Part shown: in pieces, positions 1 to 7,292 of the stretch
Layout: each line of letters starts with the position of its first letter
Position numbering within the stretch: position 1 is the first letter of the stretch
NCBI GenBank assembly: GCA_027031565.1
Contig: JALVPX010000209.1
Span: forward strand, 1 to 10,357
DNA from: Deltaproteobacteria bacterium
GTDB taxonomy: Bacteria > Desulfobacterota > Dissulfuribacteria > Dissulfuribacterales > JALVPX01
Length of the DNA stretch: 10,357 bases
Direction: 5' to 3'
Notes under the pieces: generated by a model
Told to the model about the DNA's origin: nothing
Database searches by the model: none
What the model saw: only the letters and a program-made list of their open reading frames with translations
Translations under genes and position numbers: made by a program

Positions 1-2
1 TC

Positions 3-275
3 ATGGATAAAAAAGAGTTGTGTGAAAAGATCCAGCAGATCTACCCAGACATTGGTCAATGCGGCATCAACCTGGATGCACACTATGATGAAGAGAAAAA
101 GAGGTGGGTTGTCCATCTTGAACGCGAAGGCAAAAGCCTGGAGACCTATCTGGAAGACGACGACATAAAGGCTTGCATGGATGGCAGGCAGTGCGTAGCC
201 CTTGGCATTCAAATAGGCGAACTCACCCGCGACATAAAAGAGATGCCGCCGACCAGGCAGTCTGAAGGCGTATAA
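3..275 (+). CDS. Small acidic hypothetical protein with four cysteines
   Basis: This is a 90-residue protein rich in Asp, Glu and Lys, with no signal peptide or membrane segment, so it is probably cytoplasmic. Cysteines lie at residues 7, 20, 58 and 64, the last two in a C-x5-C arrangement (CMDGRQC). A central stretch (around WVVHLEREGKSLETYLEDDD) looks like two short beta strands, followed by a hydrophobic helix (VALGIQIGELTRDI). I recognise no named domain. I recall similar small proteins, with the pattern ELC.KI..IYP.IG.CGI, in sulfate-reducing bacteria, but cannot verify this. The ATG lies two bases from the window edge, so no ribosome binding site can be seen and an upstream start is possible. 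The gene faces away from the window edge and converges with the large minus-strand operon. Its function is unknown. Confidence 0.7.
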   Translation: MDKKELCEKIQQIYPDIGQCGINLDAHYDEEKKRWVVHLEREGKSLETYLEDDDIKACMDGRQCVALGIQIGELTRDIKEMPPTRQSEGV

Positions 276-402
276 ACCAAGGCACCTTCTTTCCAAACGC
301 GAGATTTCTGCCTCCGTTAGTGAGGGTTAGAGGTGCAACGTGCGATGCATTTTAGGTAATTTCGAGTTGTATGGGGCTGTTTAAGCACTACAGCCCCTCT
401 TA
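276..402. other. Convergent intergenic region
   Basis: These 127 bp separate the plus-strand small protein from the end of the minus-strand operon. The only structure I can support is the hairpin listed separately at 373-397. A GCACCT/AGGTGC pair near 284 and 331 is too far apart and too short to call. Confidence 0.6.
373..397. terminator. Candidate bidirectional hairpin terminator
   Basis: A perfect 8-bp stem (GGGGCTGT / ACAGCCCC) with a 9-base loop lies 5 bp past the stop codon of the minus-strand fusion gene and about 100 bp past the plus-strand small gene. Its position between convergent genes fits a terminator. Neither side has a proper T-tract: the plus strand has only TCTTACT, and the minus strand has ATACAACT. 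Intrinsic termination may therefore be weak, or the hairpin may only protect 3' ends. Confidence 0.4.
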
Positions 403-3400
403 CTATCGCGCTATCCTGGATGTCTTAGACGTCTTGATATCCTTTAACAAAGGGGAGTCACCCTTGGCAGGGTACAGCCTGCAGCCGAATTTGATGCATT
501 CCTTGTTTACGTGATGCTGCTGACACACAAGATCAGCATCTGCAATGAGCTTCACCGCAAGGAGTTCTTCGGAAATTGCAGCCGTCTCCTTCAAGACAGT
601 GTAGCTTTCACGCTGGCAGCATCGTGCCGCCTTGGTCTCGGAGATCTTTTTCAGGATGGCGGCTACTGCGGCTTGTGCCCGTTGCCTTGCGTCTGCTGTC
701 AAAGGGTTTGCCTTCAGGATGACAGAAAAGGCAACACCTGCACCAAGCCCTGCTCCGCATGCTCCCCAGAATGCACATGCGCCCCCGGAAACCGCTGCTC
801 CCCGTTTGATGCCTGTCACTATCTCATCTGAGGATATGCTGCCTCCACTGTTCCTGTATGCAGACAGAATTATCCCCGGGACAAGAGCATGGTGTTCCGG
901 GCCGTGCATAGGGATTTTCCGGTGTTTGCGAATCGTGTTCAAGAGCTTGATCATATCGATCTCTGCTGTTTCCACACAAACAGCCTCGATAAATCTCAAC
1001 GGCTCTTCCACGTGACAGGCATCACAAACAAAATGGCCTTCAGCACACATCCCATTTGCCATTTTTGACCTGCCGCACATGGCACAAATGGCCTCTTTTT
1101 CCTTTTTGAAGTAGCGTAATGGGGAACCGCACAACAGGCAGCCTGTTCTTGGTGGAGAATGTTGCGGAGTTATGACAGGCGGTGAGCAATCAGGCACTGC
1201 ACAAGAGCAGCATTCTGCTTCGTCCTGGTTGATTACAGCTCCGGTTGCCCCATCCAGGAGCAAAAGGCCCGAATCTTTCAGGTATTTGATGTCCAGGCCT
1301 GGTTTGCGGCCCAGGGGTTTATACCTGCCCTTGGGCAAAAATTGTCCATCATCGGTCACAACTCCTGCAAAGGGTCCTGCATAGAGCGCTTCCGGTTCCT
1401 CAATACCCCTATTTCCCACTGGCTTCATAGCCTGGAAGGTGAGGGAAAAAAATGCATGACCCGCCACGCTGCGGTATGGGAAACGTTTTATGATAGCTGA
1501 ATTTACAAAACCCATGTCTCTCAACAACGAAAACAGATATTCTTGAACAAAAGCGCCTCCAATACACTCTCCAGCAAGCCTTTTATCAGTGCGGATATTC
1601 AAGGGAGGCTCATTTTCCGTTACCACGTCTGAGATTACAAGCCTGCCCCCGGGCCTGAGCACCCTCCAGATTTCCTTGAAAACCGCCCTCTTGTTTTTGC
1701 TCAGGTTGAGAACGCAGTTTGAAATTACCACGTCAAAGGAGTTGTCAGCTGCAGGAATCGATTCCAGCAGGCCCTTGATGAAAAAGATGTTTTTGTTCCC
1801 AAGCCTCTCTTTTACCGTTTTTGATGCTGAAGAGGCAATTTGAAGCATCTGATCTGTCAAATCAAGGCCTGCAACAATACCCCCAGGCCCAGCAATTCTT
1901 GCCGCCAAGAAACATTCGACTCCTGTGCCGCAGCCCAGATCTAGGACCTTCTCTCCGCATTCGATTGCAGCATCCTTTACAGGGCTTCCACACCCATACA
2001 TTCGCACCAAGGCCTTTTCTGGGATGAAAGACAGCTCTTTCTTATTGAATTTAACAGGGTTTAAAATGAGTTCGTCTGGAGACTTGGCACGCTCCTCATA
2101 AAAGGCACGCACGAGCATGTGTTTTTCTTGACCAGCAAGGGAAAGCAGGCAATTGCAGTGTATAAAATTGATGTCTGAACTGCTGGGACACTGGCTGGTT
2201 ATGTCTCCCATGCGCACTATCATGCCATCGTCTGCGCAGGGCTCCAGGTTGCTAACCTGCTCTTCCACAAGCATGAGCAAAATATCTTGATAGACCCCTG
2301 AATATGGGTCTGACTCAAGTCTGAGGCCCTTGTCTGAGGTGCTTGGCCTGAGTGCATGATCAATATCTCCACCACCTGTAAGAAAATGAAGGGGATCATC
2401 TGCCATTTCCTTGCAGTCAAATAGAGAAAGGGAGCGCACAGCCTGCAAGAGGCTGCTTTCCTGCCATACCTGTGCGATTCCGGCATCGATGTTGCCGGCA
2501 CAAAGGCTTTTCTTGTCCACCATGGCCGGGGTAGGGTAAACGTTTCCGTCTGGCCCAATGGCAAGGCTTTCCCATCCGCCATTTCCCAGGTCAAAACGGG
2601 TGCCTGGAGGTGTAAAAAGCTGAGACGCCATGGCCTCTACGTTGTCAATGGAGATGTGATATTTTCTGGCGAGATGGTACGCCGTCCTCAGGGCCCTGCC
2701 CAGGTCTTTCATGCCTGGGAGGGCAATTCCCCGACCAAGACCCCTCTGAAAGTGATATTGGTAATGAATGTTCGCAACACCTATTTCATTTGCAATTTTT
2801 ACAATATCTGCCACGAATGCGAGGTTTTCACCATGAACCGCCATGGCAATGCTTACTGGAAATCCGGCTTGAAGCAGCCTTGAAATTGAATTCACACTTT
2901 TGTGGAAGGTGTCTTTACCGCGCTGTTTCTCATGAATTGTTCTGGGGCCGTCAAGGCTGACCTGAAGATGGATACGGCTTGGATCCACTTTCCCCGACTT
3001 TTCCAGGAGATCCTTTACTAGGATGCCATTTGTCAAAATGGCCGTCCTGAGATCGGGACGCCTTTGCAACCGCTTGATCAAATCGACAAAACCAGGATAC
3101 AAAAAGGGTTCCCCTCCTGTGAAACAGACCAGCCTGCATCCCAACCCATAGGCCTCGTCCACGATCGAGATGATCTGCCTGGCGTCAAGCCTGCGTTTTT
3201 TTGCGCCGGCATTGCCAAAAAGGCAATGGGTGCAGCTGAGATTGCAGCTGTCTGTAATGTGAAACCAGAGTTCAGAAAGTAGTTCAGGCCTTTTGTGGCC
3301 TCGTCCCTTATAAGGGCCGGGATGGCAAAAGGCGAGGGAGGCGGAGATACTGTTCGCCCGCACACCGGCCTCGATGGGTGAACATCGGAACACCCTTTGA

Positions 3401-3567
3401 ATGGCTGATGCCAGTTCCTCCCTGTCCCATGGATTCCTGCACAAGGAAAACACTTTGTCTGTTAAAGGGCCTGGAACAAACCAGAAAGGAACATCGGGCA
3501 CGACGTAAAAGCCGGTGAGACCCTTGCTGGTATTCAATGTGGATATCTTCACTGGTGCGGTGTGCAT
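403..3567 (-). CDS. Radical SAM / ArsM-like methyltransferase / DUF5714-like fusion protein
   Basis: A 1054-residue multidomain cytoplasmic protein. Residues ~10-65 resemble a PqqD-like fold (VVPDVPFWFVPGPLTDKV). Residues ~95-330 are a radical SAM domain with the cluster motif CNLSCTHC (C108, C112, C115), followed by FTGGEPFLYPG and LTNG. Residues ~327-402 are SPASM-like (AIGPDGNVYPTP, GNIDAG) but with few cysteines. Residues ~507-717 are a class I SAM methyltransferase (VLDLGCGTG at 541-549; RVLRPGGRLVISD) with the ArsM cysteines YGCG (C526), NCVLNL (C618) and GECIGGA (C668). Residues ~810-857 carry CxxC pairs like a zinc ribbon, and ~857-1033 match what I know as DUF5714. I chose the ATG at 3567 because AGAAGGAG precedes it at good spacing. 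An ATG 69 bp upstream would extend the overlap with the glycosyltransferase to 88 bp. The 19-bp overlap kept here suggests translational coupling. Arsenite-type methylation is the best-supported activity; the radical SAM and DUF5714 substrates are unknown. Confidence 0.85.
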   Translation of the reverse strand: MHTAPVKISTLNTSKGLTGFYVVPDVPFWFVPGPLTDKVFSLCRNPWDREELASAIQRVFRCSPIEAGVRANSISASLAFCHPGPYKGRGHKRPELLSELWFHITDSCNLSCTHCLFGNAGAKKRRLDARQIISIVDEAYGLGCRLVCFTGGEPFLYPGFVDLIKRLQRRPDLRTAILTNGILVKDLLEKSGKVDPSRIHLQVSLDGPRTIHEKQRGKDTFHKSVNSISRLLQAGFPVSIAMAVHGENLAFVADIVKIANEIGVANIHYQYHFQRGLGRGIALPGMKDLGRALRTAYHLARKYHISIDNVEAMASQLFTPPGTRFDLGNGGWESLAIGPDGNVYPTPAMVDKKSLCAGNIDAGIAQVWQESSLLQAVRSLSLFDCKEMADDPLHFLTGGGDIDHALRPSTSDKGLRLESDPYSGVYQDILLMLVEEQVSNLEPCADDGMIVRMGDITSQCPSSSDINFIHCNCLLSLAGQEKHMLVRAFYEERAKSPDELILNPVKFNKKELSFIPEKALVRMYGCGSPVKDAAIECGEKVLDLGCGTGVECFLAARIAGPGGIVAGLDLTDQMLQIASSASKTVKERLGNKNIFFIKGLLESIPAADNSFDVVISNCVLNLSKNKRAVFKEIWRVLRPGGRLVISDVVTENEPPLNIRTDKRLAGECIGGAFVQEYLFSLLRDMGFVNSAIIKRFPYRSVAGHAFFSLTFQAMKPVGNRGIEEPEALYAGPFAGVVTDDGQFLPKGRYKPLGRKPGLDIKYLKDSGLLLLDGATGAVINQDEAECCSCAVPDCSPPVITPQHSPPRTGCLLCGSPLRYFKKEKEAICAMCGRSKMANGMCAEGHFVCDACHVEEPLRFIEAVCVETAEIDMIKLLNTIRKHRKIPMHGPEHHALVPGIILSAYRNSGGSISSDEIVTGIKRGAAVSGGACAFWGACGAGLGAGVAFSVILKANPLTADARQRAQAAVAAILKKISETKAARCCQRESYTVLKETAAISEELLAVKLIADADLVCQQHHVNKECIKFGCRLYPAKGDSPLLKDIKTSKTSRIAR

Positions 3568-4271
3568 CTTTTCTCCTTCTGCATACTCTTTGTACCGTAA
3601 TAAATCCCTGCAAGCCGCTGTGGTGAAACGCCGCACAGATAGGCAGCAATGATAAGCTGATTAAGAATAGTGGTTTTTAACAGACCATGATTACGCCAGC
3701 GCCGCCCTGATGTCACGATTTTTGCCGAAAGAATAACCAGCCTCTGTTCCTTACGAAATCTTCTTATGAAGTCGAAGTCTTCCATGAAAGGGATCTCCTT
3801 GTACCCCCCAAGGCGGCGAAACACCGGCCTTTTTATAAAAAATGCTTGATCACCATAGGGCATGCGCCACCACTTTGACCGGATATTTGCCATTGCCTCG
3901 ACAATCCGGAACCCCAATCCGTTTCCATCTATGGAAAGCTGAAAAGCGCCGCCATCTGCCTCATATTTGTTTACTGCATCCCGAATCAAGCTGTCAAAAC
4001 CCGCTGGCAGCAGGGTATCCGCGTGAAGAAAAAGCAGAATCTCTCCTTTTGCACAAAGAGCACCCATATTCAGCTGGTGACCGCGGCCTCTTTTCGGTGA
4101 AATCAAAACCCTTGCTCCGGCTTCCTCCGCGAGTGCTGGAGTCCCATCCCGACTTCCTCCATCACACACGATGACTTCAACATTAGACCCCCTCAACGCG
4201 GATTTTACAGTGTTGCATATTGTGTCAGATTCGTTCAATGAAGGGATGATTATCGACAAGAGAGGCAGCAT
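3549..4271 (-). CDS. Family 2 glycosyltransferase, TIGR04283-like (arsenosugar-associated)
   Basis: A 240-residue GT-A fold glycosyltransferase, expected to transfer a sugar from an activated nucleotide donor to an unknown acceptor on the cytoplasmic side. The N-terminus is typical (SIIIPSLNE, residues 6-14; CDGGSRDGT, 36-44). RGRGHQLNMGA (61-71), the metal-site region HADT (83-86), GDQAFF (140-145), PFMEDFDF (161-168) and TSGRRW (187-192) match what I know as the TIGR04283 family, named for arsenosugar biosynthesis and earlier called rSAM/selenodomain-associated transferase 2. The length is usual for that family. A hydrophobic C-terminal stretch (LLKTTILNQLIIAAYLCGV) could touch the membrane. 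The gene starts 24 bp after the xdhC-like stop, and its 3' end overlaps the fusion gene by 19 bp. The link to arsenic comes from family naming plus the ArsM-like neighbour; donor and acceptor are unknown. Confidence 0.85.
   Translation of the reverse strand: MLPLLSIIIPSLNESDTICNTVKSALRGSNVEVIVCDGGSRDGTPALAEEAGARVLISPKRGRGHQLNMGALCAKGEILLFLHADTLLPAGFDSLIRDAVNKYEADGGAFQLSIDGNGLGFRIVEAMANIRSKWWRMPYGDQAFFIKRPVFRRLGGYKEIPFMEDFDFIRRFRKEQRLVILSAKIVTSGRRWRNHGLLKTTILNQLIIAAYLCGVSPQRLAGIYYGTKSMQKEKRCTPHQ
3571..3578 (-). promoter_or_regulatory. Shine-Dalgarno deciding the fusion gene start
   Basis: The minus strand reads AGAAGGAGAAAAG immediately before the ATG at 3567, a strong ribosome binding site. 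It lies inside the last codons of the glycosyltransferase gene. The longer reading frame beginning at 3636 has no comparable site, so this decides the start. Confidence 0.7.
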
Positions 4272-4295
4272 GCAACCTTGGTTTGGGGGCTCACT

Positions 4296-5075
4296 TCATT
4301 TACGGCGTGCGGCCTTGGCTTCAATGAGCTGCGCGGTGATGCTGATTGCTATTTCCTCCGGAGTCTGAGCGCCCACAGGCAGGCCGACAGGGGTCCTAAT
4401 GCGTTCAATTTGCTCTGGCAGAAGGCCTTCTGACCTTAATATATTGAAAAATTTCTCTCTTTTGCGCCTGCTTCCCAATAGGCCAATGAAATGGGCTGGG
4501 GTATGCAGTGCTGCACGCAGTGCATCCAGGTCCGATTGATGGGCCCTGGTGCAAATGACAATAAAGTCCCTGGAGGTGATGTTGATTCCGGCATCCCCGA
4601 AGGGATCAGTGAACCCGTTGATATTCAAAACCCTGCCGGCATCCGGCAGCCCGCAGGCGTCTGTTTGAACCGGCCTGTCATCCATCACGACCACGTCGAA
4701 CCCTGCGAATGCCGCTGTCTTGCACAGGGCCTTGCCAACGTGGCCGGCTCCCAAAATCACGAGCCTGGGTTTTGGAGAAAGGGGTTCAATGAAAACGGCA
4801 GCCCAGCCCCCGCAGGCCATGGGCGAATCCTCCCTGGCCGCCAAGTCCACTTTTATGGTCGTGCATGTGTGGTCAACAAGGGCTCTCACAGCAGCACTTA
4901 TCACCTCCTGCTCGAGCTTGCCGCCGCCCAGCGTGCCCTCATGGGAGCCGTCTGGATGAATTATCATCTTGGCCCCTGCCTTACGTGGCGTGGACCCTGC
5001 TGTTTCTATAATTGTCGCAAGGGCGACTTCTTGGTTTTCCTCAAGAAGGCAGCAGATCCGTTTGAAGATATCCAC
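4296..5075 (-). CDS. xdhC: XdhC/CoxI-family molybdenum cofactor maturation protein
   Basis: A 259-residue cytoplasmic chaperone. In characterised relatives XdhC binds molybdenum cofactor, promotes its sulfuration and hands it to the apo-hydroxylase. The N-terminal XdhC/CoxI domain shows ATIIETAGSTPRKAGAKM (20-37), GTLGGGKLE (47-55) and a conserved CGG (88-90). The C-terminal Rossmann domain has GAGHVG (109-114), CTRAHQSD (175-182), GSRRK (201-205) and TPVGLPVGAQTPEEIAISI. Length and domain order are usual. The start codon is GTG, supported by AAGGAG six bases upstream on the minus strand. The gene follows the molybdopterin subunit by 15 bp, the expected place for its dedicated chaperone. No MobA/MocA-type nucleotidyltransferase is seen in the window. 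Confidence 0.93.
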   Translation of the reverse strand: MDIFKRICCLLEENQEVALATIIETAGSTPRKAGAKMIIHPDGSHEGTLGGGKLEQEVISAAVRALVDHTCTTIKVDLAAREDSPMACGGWAAVFIEPLSPKPRLVILGAGHVGKALCKTAAFAGFDVVVMDDRPVQTDACGLPDAGRVLNINGFTDPFGDAGINITSRDFIVICTRAHQSDLDALRAALHTPAHFIGLLGSRRKREKFFNILRSEGLLPEQIERIRTPVGLPVGAQTPEEIAISITAQLIEAKAARRK

Positions 5076-5090
5076 GCAAGGCTCCTTTTT

Positions 5091-7292
5091 TCAGCTTTTG
5101 CCCGTGCTCTTTTGGCCCAATGCATGGAGCACCCTTGAAGGTGTGATGGGTAATGTCCGGAGACGGATATCTGCTGCCGCATAGATTGCATTGGCTACTG
5201 CAGGGGCTATGGGAGCTGTGCCCACTTCACCTACCCCGGTCACACGCTCGCCGCTTTCAACAATATGTACATCCACAGAGGGTGTCTCAGACATGGTCAG
5301 TATGGGGTAATCGTCAAAATTGGCCGTTGATACGCCGCCGTCTGCAAATTCTACTTCTTCCTTTAAGGCTGCGCTGAGGCCGAAAAGTATGCCTCCTTCC
5401 ACCTGCTGCCTGACTATCTCAGGATGCAGCGCCCTTCCGCAATCTACTGCACAAACCACCCTGTGAACCATTATCGCACCAGTCCTGGTATCCACGCTGA
5501 CGTCTGCAACCATTGCCAAATATGTGTAAACCAGATAGTGCTGGGCGATTCCCAAGGCCCTGTTTCGTGTCGCCTTGCCGGGCCATCCAGCCATTCGCGC
5601 AGCTTTTTCCAGCACCACTTTGGCACGGGGGCTGTTCTTGAGGTGCTCAAGCCTGAATTTGAGCGGATCTTTGCCGGCTTTCCAGGCAAGTTCATCCATG
5701 AAACTTTCTATGGTGAAACAGTTGTGCGAATTGCCGACCGAGCGCCAGAATCCCCTAGGAACAGGCGCCTGGTCCTCTTGTATCCAGACATACTCAAGGT
5801 GCAGGTTGTCAAAATCATATGCAGAATTGTGTATGGATTCCACGGCCGAAGGATCGATCCCATCCTCAAGCAGAGAAGGCGCTATCCTAGAATAGACCGA
5901 CGGGGCAGCTACCTTGTGTTTCCAGGCTGTTATTCGGCCCTTTTCATCAAGCCCGGCAACGATGCGGGCACAATTGGCAGGCCTGTAAAAATCGTGCTTA
6001 AAGTCCTCTTCTCTGCTCCATATATGTTTTACAGGCCTTTTGGCTGCCTTGGCAATCTGGATGGCATCCCTTACAAAATCCACTTCGTACCGCCTTCCAA
6101 AGGAACCACCAATAAAAGTGACGTTAATCTCTATGCGCTCCGGGGGCAGGCCTGTCTCCTCGACGGCCATGGCCAGCATATCCCCCTGGTTTTGGCAGGG
6201 AGCCCATATGGTACACCTTTCCTTCTGCACGTGGACTGTGCAGTTCATGGGTTCCATGGCAGCATGGGCAAGATATGGCAGAAAATAGCAGGCCTCCAGG
6301 ACCTGGGCCGATTTTTTGAGCCTTTCTTCCGGGCTGCCGCGGTTGGTTTTCACTTTGCCCCGGGTGTTCAGGTCGTCTCGCAAGACCTTGAAAACGGCTT
6401 GGTTGTTCCAGTCCGGAACCTTTCCTTTACTCCACGCTGGGGCCAGCGCCTTTTTCCCCTTGACGGCGGCATGTATGGAATCGGCGCATACCGCAATGCC
6501 CCTATCAAACTCTACCACCCTTCGTACGCCTTTTACTGAAAGGGCAGCCTTTTTGTCTAAAGATTTCAGTTTTGCTCCGTAGGCAGGAGGCCTGACGCTG
6601 ACCGCATAAAGCATTCCAGGAATCTTCACATCAATACCGTAGACGGCTGTACCGTTGACCTTCGAAAGGGCGTCTATCCTCTTGGGCGATGTTCCCAGCA
6701 GGGTGAAGTCCTTTTCATCTTTCAGGGCCGGATCTTGCGCCACAGGCAATCTGGCAGCAGCAAGGGCCAATCTTCCATAGCTTATCGATCTGCCAGTACC
6801 GGGGTGGAGCACCATCCCTTTTGAGGCCCGGCACTGCGAAACAGGCACTCCCCAGCGCATGGCTGCAGCCTCTACCAGCACCAGCCTCGCTGCAGCACCC
6901 GCCTTTCTCAATATAGTGAAGAAATGGCTTGCAGAGGCACTTCCGGCAGTGACCTGGCTGTCCCATACAGGGTCTTTGTACGGTTCTGCCACAGGGGCCT
7001 GCTTAACCCGGACCATGTTCCAATCCGCCTCGAGCTCTTCCGCCACTACCATAGGAAGGGATGTGACAACCCCCTGGCCAAGCTCACATTGGGAACAATA
7101 AATGGTTATGGTTTCATCAGGCGAGATGTTCAGCCATGCGTTTGGAGCAAAACAGTTGGTGCGGCCGCCTGCAGCTTGTTGGGCCTTTTGAACCAGAATG
7201 GCCCCGGCTGCATCCTGACCAGCTGCCAGCGTCAACCCGGCTGCACCGAGTAAGCCCTTTATGAAATGACGCCTTGATATGGAGACTGTCAT
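5091..7292 (-). CDS. Tat-exported molybdopterin subunit of an IorB-like molybdenum hydroxylase
   Basis: A 733-residue large subunit of the xanthine oxidase family, isoquinoline 1-oxidoreductase beta / membrane-associated aldehyde dehydrogenase branch. It would hydroxylate an aldehyde or N-heterocycle at the Mo site. The N-terminus is a twin-arginine signal (SRRHFIK, residues 6-12, then a hydrophobic run to ~25), predicting a periplasmic enzyme. Family motifs visible: CSQCELGQGV (66-75), AAMEPMNCTVHV (344-355), GGSFGRR (395-401), PRGFWRSVG (512-520), ESFMDELA (529-536) and GVGEVGTAP (686-694), which contains the expected catalytic Glu689. The length is slightly below that of typical IorB. The ATG overlaps the small-subunit stop by 4 bp (ATGA) and is preceded by AAGGA. 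The substrate cannot be read from sequence; an aldehyde is as likely as a heterocycle. Confidence 0.92.
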   Translation of the reverse strand: MTVSISRRHFIKGLLGAAGLTLAAGQDAAGAILVQKAQQAAGGRTNCFAPNAWLNISPDETITIYCSQCELGQGVVTSLPMVVAEELEADWNMVRVKQAPVAEPYKDPVWDSQVTAGSASASHFFTILRKAGAAARLVLVEAAAMRWGVPVSQCRASKGMVLHPGTGRSISYGRLALAAARLPVAQDPALKDEKDFTLLGTSPKRIDALSKVNGTAVYGIDVKIPGMLYAVSVRPPAYGAKLKSLDKKAALSVKGVRRVVEFDRGIAVCADSIHAAVKGKKALAPAWSKGKVPDWNNQAVFKVLRDDLNTRGKVKTNRGSPEERLKKSAQVLEACYFLPYLAHAAMEPMNCTVHVQKERCTIWAPCQNQGDMLAMAVEETGLPPERIEINVTFIGGSFGRRYEVDFVRDAIQIAKAAKRPVKHIWSREEDFKHDFYRPANCARIVAGLDEKGRITAWKHKVAAPSVYSRIAPSLLEDGIDPSAVESIHNSAYDFDNLHLEYVWIQEDQAPVPRGFWRSVGNSHNCFTIESFMDELAWKAGKDPLKFRLEHLKNSPRAKVVLEKAARMAGWPGKATRNRALGIAQHYLVYTYLAMVADVSVDTRTGAIMVHRVVCAVDCGRALHPEIVRQQVEGGILFGLSAALKEEVEFADGGVSTANFDDYPILTMSETPSVDVHIVESGERVTGVGEVGTAPIAPAVANAIYAAADIRLRTLPITPSRVLHALGQKSTGKS

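Noticed and set aside
2576..3300. Radical SAM part as ArsS (arsenosugar synthase) or ArsL
   Set aside because: The domain has a PqqD-like N-terminus and a SPASM-like C-terminus, unlike compact ArsS, and the cluster motif is canonical CX3CX2C, which I do not expect for ArsL.
3568..3636. Upstream ATG extending the fusion protein by 23 residues
   Set aside because: It would overlap the glycosyltransferase by 88 bp, lacks a good ribosome binding site, and the added residues do not belong to the PqqD-like segment. The ATG at 3567 has a strong site.
5424..6539. 371-residue plus-strand reading frame opposite the molybdopterin subunit
   Set aside because: It is a shadow of the well-supported minus-strand hydroxylase gene, with no recognisable motif of its own.
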